Shown here one piece after another: positions 56,848 through 64,000 of a stretch of 64,000 nucleotides of DNA. A program made the position numbers and the translations under genes. The notes under the pieces are model-generated. The model ran no database searches and was not told the origin of the DNA. It saw nothing but the letters and a program-made list of their open reading frames with translations. The stretch's first letter is position 1. Each line of letters opens with the position of its first letter. Origin of the DNA: Solen grandis (Eukaryota > Mollusca > Bivalvia > Adapedonta > Solenidae); the NCBI GenBank assembly GCA_021229015.1, contig CM037781.1:68158345-68222344 (forward strand). The letters run 5' to 3'.

Positions 56848-56921
56848 CTGAAATTTGGTCAGTGGGAATGAGAATGGCACGACTCTGTGTTCTCACGTGG
56901 CATCCACTGACCAAATCTCAG
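56848..56921. other. 74-nt hairpin (foldback or pre-miRNA-sized)
   Basis: CTGAAATTTGGTCAGTGG (56848-56865) pairs with CCACTGACCAAATCTCAG (56904-56921) with one mismatch. Inside, TGAGAA pairs with TTCTCA around a ~15-nt loop. Outside, GGATATTTC and the reverse complement of GAAATATTC continue weaker pairing, so it may be the core of a larger foldback element rather than a small-RNA gene. Confidence 0.6.
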
Positions 56922-57058
56922 TTCAGTTAAGCTGATGAAAGCTATGCGATATATCCGAAATATTCAAGACAAAATAATTTCTCTGAGGTATTGGAATTAT
57001 ATAATGATTCTCAGTTATTCTTTAACAGTTGTTTACATTTATAGCCTCCTGGTAAATC

Positions 57059-58072
57059 CAACTTCCGATGTGATAAAATGCACCTATGAACATTTAGATA
57101 AAATAGTGTAATCAGTCTTAGAAAAGTAATGACGATCTGGTGTCATAATAATGCTGGATAAACCTATGTTACTATTAAAGCTTACTGAAATCAATCTATT
57201 ATCTAATACATACATCCGATAAAAAATATGGGATATATCATATAGGTTTAAGGTTTCTTAAAGATTAAATCAGTTTGACAATTATAAAAGCACCATGGCA
57301 ATTAAATCATATATCTAAACGTCTTTTTTTTAAAAAAAGGATATCGTTTATTACTTTAATAAACTGATAATTATAGCGTAAAAAGCATTTACACAAACAG
57401 TTCATAATTTATACATATACATTAGATCCTATCTCACGTTTTCTAAATGCAGATGGAAGTGACTTCATACCATTTGAGATATGCCGTTGAAATATTCAGT
57501 ATCTAGATCTCGACTAGTGTTATCATCACAATTACTTAACAATCCTACTAATTTTATATCAGTTTTCATTTTACAATACATTTACACCTAAAATGCATTT
57601 CATCTTTAAAGTTCTTCTGTTATATAACATCAACAGCTTCGTTATATCTCATCTGGATGTTTCTGATTAAAACAAGTTTGACATGACATAACGTTTGAAC
57701 AACCTACAATTAGATTTAGGCAATTCCTATCGTAGTTCAATTTAATTTTCATTATAGGTTCCAATGTACCTGAAACTGTCATTGACTTTTCATTTTATGT
57801 GCATTGATGAAATAATGAAATTGTATATTTTCAGAGTAGTAGACTAATCATAGTAAATGTATACTCAATATCGACGGGAAAACTGGCACTTGCAAACCAA
57901 TGCACAATTACAAATGTACGCTGTTAGAGTGAAACACCTCAATACATGCTCCACTGTAGTGCTTAATCGAGCATCAAATGCAAGATAAAAAAACTCATTT
58001 GTAATTAAGTATGCTGTAATCTTAGGTCAGCAGACATTGCAGCTAGAGTACTTTTTATCACATCGGAAGTTG
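57059..58072. mobile_element. ~1-kb element bounded by perfect 20-bp inverted repeats
   Basis: CAACTTCCGATGTGATAAAA at 57059-57078 and its exact reverse complement at 58053-58072. Such a match is very unlikely by chance in 1 kb. No transposase frame lies between, so if mobile it is non-autonomous. No convincing target-site duplication was seen, and similarity stops abruptly inside both ends. Confidence 0.5.
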
Positions 58073-58206
58073 AACCGAGTGTAACATCATCCTGCTATTG
58101 ACTGCAAAAACATTATAATGGTCAAATCGCATGCCTGTCTCGGAGAGGTGAGCATGCTGTATTTTATTACTTTCATTTCGAAGCAGAAACCAAAAATATG
58201 ATTATT

Positions 58207-58450
58207 ACTCTTTGAGTTTACCGTCGCTTCAACAGTATTTCAGTCACATATTGACGTCAAGCTAATTACATGTGGAGGAAGACCCCGAATGCACGGAGGC
58301 ATCCGGGTAGAACCACCGACCTACCGCAAGCCAGCTGGAAGGCTTCCTCAAATGAAAATCCGAATGTCCCTGCCGGGATTCGAACCCACGCGGCGAGGGG
58401 CTGAGTGAGTGTTAAAGTCAGCGACTTTACCCTCTCGGCCACAGAAGCCT
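58207..58450 (-). mobile_element. SINE family 2, near full length
   Basis: Minus strand: box A TGGCCGAGAGGGTAAAG, box B GGGTTCGAATCCCGG, body GAAGCCTTCCAGCTGGC and GTCGGTGGTTCTACCCGG, tail GCGACGGTAAACTCAAA. The 62-codon minus-strand frame inside it is a shadow. Confidence 0.88.
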
Positions 58451-59039
58451 GCAAAATATATGTATTCGGAATTTAATTATCAATCGAAGACACAATAAAA
58501 TTGTTTATTCAATTCGAATGTATTTTGTGTAAATGATGATTATTGATTTAACTGGGACGATTTCGAAAACCATGTTATGTGATGCACAAATATTTTAGAT
58601 TTGTTGATATTAGTATACACCATGCAGTCAAGGTCAGAAAACCTCTAATTCTTACTCTCGAAGAAAACATTGGTCTTATATTAAATGATAGGGTATGGTA
58701 ATGTCAAAAATAACATCATGCTTAGGATGATCTATGGCATGTCGGTATCTTATTGCAATCCATTTTTTTCTCCTTATACATAGCAGTGTGACGACAGTAA
58801 ACTCTGACATAACAACAACGTCATATTGGTATTCAATATTTTTTTTTGCAACGTAGTGTGATATTTTGTATACATTAAAATAGTTACACAATTCTATTTT
58901 ATCTTTATGATGAAAATCCAATTTTGATCTGAACGTCCAGTTCCTACTAGTAGTATTAATATTCGGTCTACTTGTTTTAATTGACAGCTCTAAAAAATGT
59001 GAAAACTGAAACAACCAATATATTTCTCACCTTACTTAT

Positions 59040-60110
59040 TGTTTTTGTTTATGCTCTTCCAAGCGGAAAACAGGCAAAATACCAGGGCGATGAACAATTT
59101 AAACAAAAATAAATTAAACATTCACTAAAGCAATTAAACTTTGCATGCGCCACTCCTCTATTCGTGAGATTTCACTCGATCATGCGCACTCATGCCTTCT
59201 TTTTATATCTCTCATATTCCAATATCTGTAGTATCTAATGTATGGTTGTTCAGGGAAGCAAACTTGATAGCAAGCGGTGGGAATACCATGGAAGTCATTA
59301 CCGAGGAATTTCGAACTACATCACGTGTATCATCTTGTCTAACTTGTCCTCGAAGGTCGAGTATTATGACATCATTATGACCTTTAACTCATTTTGCTCC
59401 TAATTTACATATCATGTATCTTTCTACAATAAATGAGGATGCTTTTAAACGATTCTAAAGATAATTAAATTTGAATGATCATGCTTGACAGACGAAGGCA
59501 TATTCAAACAGATTTCTAAGATTTAATTAAAATGACGCCTTGGCATGAATTGAGTAGAATAATTGCTGGAGCTAATAGTGGTCAAGGGAAGACAAAGTTT
59601 GAAATGAAACGAAAAATCCTTTAAAGGAACAAGTTGACTTTCCTGTTAATAAATTTCCAGACCATAAATGCATTAAGGCAGATTCTAAAGAATGACGTGT
59701 GGGTCATTTAACGTAACAGACATTTCCTTCTAATAGGAATGATCAATAACTTGCGGTGATTTAGAGCGGACTTTAATGACTGCACACTTAAGTATAATTT
59801 TACTGATCTTTAAGCCAATTTCCCCTGTAATCGAGTACTGGTTGAATTGTGTACTTGTGATATTCAACATATTTTTCATTTTATTGTGCAATGTTGGTAA
59901 CAGTAAATGTTGCGTAACTCACTACAAAATTAAATTTGCACTGATTTTCGCTCATATCTATGATGACAATTATATTGAATGCATCTATTTACAAGGTTAT
60001 AATATACCATTGATTGGCTCATTCTGGGATCGGTCAAAAGAAAGATGTTCATGGTGGATTTTTCTCTAATTAAACGGTACTTTAGTTTTCACAAGTCAAT
60101 CCATTCTTTC
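59040..60110. repeat. Duplicated sequence, copy C
   Basis: It aligns with copy B from the TTTTTATATC(T/C)CTC region through TGTCCTCGAAGGTCGAG, and with copy A from GGCATGAATTGAGTA through TTTGCACTGATTTT and GGATTTTTCT. Frames in it (59192-59380, 59776-60069) are not preserved in the other copies. Confidence 0.7.
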
Positions 60111-62290
60111 TATATCAAATAAAAATATTTTATATGGTTCTCAGAAATATAAAATTTTATAGATATTTCTTATTAAAAATATAAACTACGAAATATAGCA
60201 GCTATTATTTTCTGATATGGAGATAGAGTTTTGGTAATAAACATGTGTTTCGATGTTCAGAAAAGAAAATGCATTACATTATCTGACAGTCGTAAACAAA
60301 AGTAACTCGACTTTAGGCATTTGCTTGAGACACTGGTAAAAGATAACTTATTGATTTATATTTCTTACTAGATATCGTATATTTTATCTATTTCATCAAA
60401 TATTTGCCATGCGTCTATATCCATGCTTATTGTGGCAGTTCATATAATCACCAGTTTTACTTTTTTCATTGCCGTGTTACAGCACAATTTGTAATATAGT
60501 TAGTGTAGAAATCTTAAATTAAGATTCATAGCTAATTTGAAAATTAGTTTACACAAAACAAAATACTATCATTTGTAAAAAAAAACATTAAATTAAAATT
60601 TTTTAAAAATTAAGAAAAAAAAATATCAGAGGAAATGAAATATTAAAAAAAATGAAATTACTGTAGCCCGTTTTATGCTGCCTTATTGAATCGCGAGTCT
60701 TACATTATATAAAGGTATATTTAGTTTGTTTCAGACAGAATTTGTAAGTAAAAAGGGTTATCATATCCAATATCCGTTTCCCCTAAACATTTTGATTGCT
60801 TGTTTTATTTATATATACTAGAAAAGTCCCTCGAAATCGCGGGAATGCTATTTACTGTTGGGATTCGCCTGAATGGATATGGGTTTTATCATGTCCTAGT
60901 GCCCAACCACAGGATAGGAAACGTATTTTCACTTTTATTATAAACAGTGCTTATTTTTTCTATATCACTTATCTATTGATAGAACGTCAAACTCCTGTGG
61001 TTAACTACAGAGATGCATAATAAAGTTTCAGTGCCTTAAAAATCCGGGAAAACAGTTGTTTGGTGAATTGACCATATGTTAGCATTTGATGTCACAAAAT
61101 GGCGTTAAATAATTCAAATAAATTCAAATGAACCAACTCTATCACACAAATAGATGAAGTAAAGATAAAATTGAAAAGGACACATTGCTGTCACATGCTT
61201 AAAGGTTTGTATTTTTTCAATGTCAAAGGGAAGGGGATACATGTAATACTTGCAGCATTGGACTAATCAATGAAAACGTTCGATTGCTGCGAACAAGTTT
61301 TATTGCGACCTGCATGAAGTATTAAACAAATTCTACAGAAGTGACAAACGAATTAAAAGAAGATCACAAATCGAAGACTTATAATATGGTGCTAATAAAA
61401 ATGCACATGATAAACTTAGGCTGTAGAATTCGTTGCCCATTATAACCTTTGAATTACGTCAAGATTCCCATTTATAATTGCATAAACCTATGAAGTTGTC
61501 TCAGCCGAGACCATGTTCCATACTTTTCACGTGAATGTATACATGGTGGTCGCGGATTATACGGGACACACGCCAGACTACAACATTTTCATTCAGGGCG
61601 TTCGTATAAACGCCAAACAACATAATGTCGAAAGATAATTTTGGTAACTTTCAAAGATTGATAACAGGAGCTGTGTAGTTAAAATGGGAACACAATACGA
61701 CTTCTTGCCTTTTTTACACTCATGTAACATGGCTTCGAGGCAAGTCGAAGTAGATGTTTTTTTTTAACAGTACAAAGAACCCACAATACGATGTTTCCAA
61801 GATTTTTTTCTATTTTTAGATTCATCAAATTTCGATGGATTCCCCATAAATTCTCACAAACAGTGCAGTTGTATTTATTTTTTAAACATAAATAAAACAA
61901 CTATTAAATGGTTACTGAATAACCGTGATACTTTGTATACATAGTGTTATTTCGTATCGGCGCCAAATGCGACACAAAAACCAGTTCGTTCATTTAGTTT
62001 TATAGATTTGCATATTTATTTTTCTCATGAACAAAATGTTGTTGGCCTTGGTAATGCGAGGAAATGTATAGCTGGTAAGGCATTATTTCTGAGAGCTTAA
62101 TTGTATTGGAAGTCTTTCTCTCAGGGTCAGTCATTATAATCCATTCGATCAAAACATAAGTATCAGTTTGCTATATGATAAAAAGCATGAATATACATTA
62201 TACGTACATATATTTTAGTCTGTCTCTAGCGCCCCCCCCCCCTCTGAAAAAGGAAAACATTTTATTGTTTTAAGCTGAAATTCCTATCTC
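60111..62290. other. AT-rich stretch without recognised genes
   Basis: A C-run of eleven lies near 62232. The open frames at 60796-61020 and 61679-61900 have no recognised motif. Confidence 0.5.
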
Positions 62291-62300
62291 ATTTCTGAGT

Positions 62301-62539
62301 ATCCTTTTCCCTCATATAGACTCATTTTGACGCACTCAATAGGTACCACATAAAGCCTGATCTGCAGAAAACCACAGTTAAACCTTACCAAATTTAATTA
62401 AAAAGTCCTCATTTCCAGGCCACCGAGGAGCAGCGAACAGCATAAAACCTGATCAGCCTGCGAGTTACTCGCAGGCTGATCTGGTTCTATGTTGTTCGCA
62501 TAGGTCTTTTCATGGTTTCCTCTATGAGGGAAAGGGGTA
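62301..62539. mobile_element. TTAA-type MITE, copy 3 (inverted orientation)
   Basis: This is the reverse complement of 799-1039. Ends are CCTTTTCCCTCATATAG and CTATGAGGGAAAGGGG, but the outer TTAA has been altered on both sides. The internal hairpin 62433-62499 keeps a 32-bp stem with few mismatches and loop TTA. Confidence 0.7.
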
Positions 62540-62639
62540 TATAAATACGATTTCCACCAATATCTGTACTATGTCATTTGCAAAAATATATAATCTGATA
62601 AGCTTAAGTCGATTGACTTATTCATTAAAGGTAGTATGA

Positions 62640-62712
62640 CTTGGTTAGAAACTAGGATGTCCGGTTCACGCACTGACTTCATCAATGTGAGCCGGGTTCG
62701 ATGCCTGGTTAA
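62640..62712 (+). mobile_element. tRNA-like fragment
   Basis: GGGTTCGATGCC (box B) lies at about 62693, with weak upstream sequence that does not form a clear box A. It is a possible SINE head relic. Confidence 0.25.
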
Positions 62713-64000
62713 TTCGAAGTTGTGTATGTAAAGGTATTTGGTCGTCAGTTCGGACAAATGAGCTCGATGATATATTCGTTAACGATTTTACCATTTATTC
62801 AATCGTTCTAAAATGATTCAATTTAAACTCAAAACTTAAAGAAAAGATGTATATATTCTTTGAAAATTTCTAAACTCTAATTTTATTTGAACTCATTTTC
62901 TATTATGATTATGGGCACATTAAAAAAAAAAAAAAAAAGAAAAAAACACTCTTATATTTTACGCGCATTTTATTTTTTGTGAAAACGTTCCAGTAAATTA
63001 AAAATATAGCTCAAAACAATATTTATAAAATATATTTACTAAAAAAAAATGAACTATTGTAACAAAACTTTTAGTCATTTCTTTGGTATTATAAAAGAAG
63101 AAATATTTTTAAAAAGATATTCGGCCGTGGTAACCAACTTGATGATAAGTGTCTGAATGGTTTACTATGTAATAGATTTTGTTGTTGGTTTGATAGTTGT
63201 GTAATTCCTGTGTCAGTGCAGCTCTTTGTTATACCACAGATCCAAATAAGTTGTACAATCTTGGTAGACACTTACAGCCTTAAAACATCTGTGCATTAGA
63301 CTTTGTTTCGCGGGCTACAAAACGAAACCGGATGATTACATTTTTGTTGAATATAGGATCTGTCAGGTCGAACAATCATTTTCGAAATCTATATTTCCTA
63401 TTTTATAGCCTTCTACTCTTTCAGTTTACCTTAAAAAAAATGCAGTGTTTTACTATTCGGGACAAATCGTTCACAGGGGAAGAAAACTTCAACTTTTAAA
63501 AGAAACAGAGATCTAAAGAACTTGTTTCCGCAACTCCTTTCTTTTCTTTTTGACTAATTTTACAATGACCAATGGAAATTGTACAGTATATGATAACCAA
63601 TGAAAAGACTAGTTTTATTCCGCTTCATTATTTGTGTTTCAAAGGAAGTCAGGGTGAAAATAAACGGCCTAACGGCCGAAAAAAATTCTACTGTAACAGT
63701 ATTTCATCGACCGTATAACCGTTTGAAAGTGGGTGCATCAAAATGTATATTTTCAAAAGACAACCAGTACGAAATCTGTTAAAATAAATTAAAATGTTCA
63801 ATAAATAGCTAACATAGTTTTAAAATATCTTATTAAAAGATCTTAAAAGATCGTCAAATAAAGTACTGTTCGCCATGATATCATAAATTTGTCAAAACAT
63901 GATATTACTTCCATCCTTTGATGTTCGTTACCAAAAGTTGAACTATAATGAGTTTTATACTCTTCGAAATGTCGTTTGCTGTTTATTGTTTCGAAAGTTT
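62713..64000. other. AT-rich stretch to the window end
   Basis: A poly-A run lies at 62923-62946. No coding or repeat structure could be supported; the short frames at 63089-63271 and 63600-63782 are unremarkable. Confidence 0.5.

Noticed and set aside
58266..58454. Minus-strand frame resembling the one at 18308-18562
   Set aside because: Both similarities come from translating family-2 SINE sequence.

Overview
This is an AT-rich animal nuclear contig with little protein-coding sequence. It has introns with GT/AG boundaries, microsatellites, several SINE and MITE families and decayed transposon genes, and no operons. The repeat set suggests a bivalve mollusc: two tRNA-headed SINE families, pearl-like elements with a GTCY tract and tandem ~156-165 bp cores, and a P2X7-type C-x-C-x2-C...CC module of a kind I recall as expanded in bivalves. 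That assignment is an inference from repeat style; no marker gene fixes the species.

Layout. 1-12.2 kb: the 3' part of an unrecognised plus-strand gene. Small exons joined by phase-1 introns lead to a stop at 11872-11874, and the introns are packed with transposable elements. 12.3-18.7 kb: a dense cluster of hairpin-ended tandem-core elements and SINEs. 18.8-19.1 kb: a minus-strand BEL/Pao integrase remnant with frameshifts. 19.2-28.8 kb: mostly non-coding, with minisatellite-like blocks, a nested palindrome at 22.9 kb, the first copy of a three-copy duplicated sequence (25.5-26.5 kb) and a Tc1-like transposase scrap. 28.9-32.3 kb: a three-exon transposase-like gene with a CRE next to its start codon, broken by two 1-bp frameshifts, one nonsense codon and loss of its 3' end. 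33.6-38.4 kb: TA-flanked MITEs, a pearl-like element with seven 156-bp units, and a LINE 3' end whose 3' untranslated region holds two matching hairpins. 39.0-40.7 kb: the second duplicate copy, interrupted by a 100-N gap. 43.2-44.0 kb: an exon with a P2X7-type Cys module and, about 0.4 kb further, a promoter-like block (TCTCGCGAGA plus an ATGGCGGC motif). 45.1-48.7 kb: an unusual tandem array of ~850-bp units with hairpin-related ends. 48.7-64 kb: largely featureless AT-rich DNA with SINE copies, a ~1-kb element bounded by a perfect 20-bp inverted repeat, the third duplicate copy (59.0-60.1 kb) and a TTAA-type MITE.

The genes visible do not form a pathway. The main biological content is the transposable-element community: complete non-autonomous elements with clear target-site duplications and conserved end structures, sitting beside dead autonomous genes. 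No CRISPR array, rRNA or intact functional tRNA was seen.
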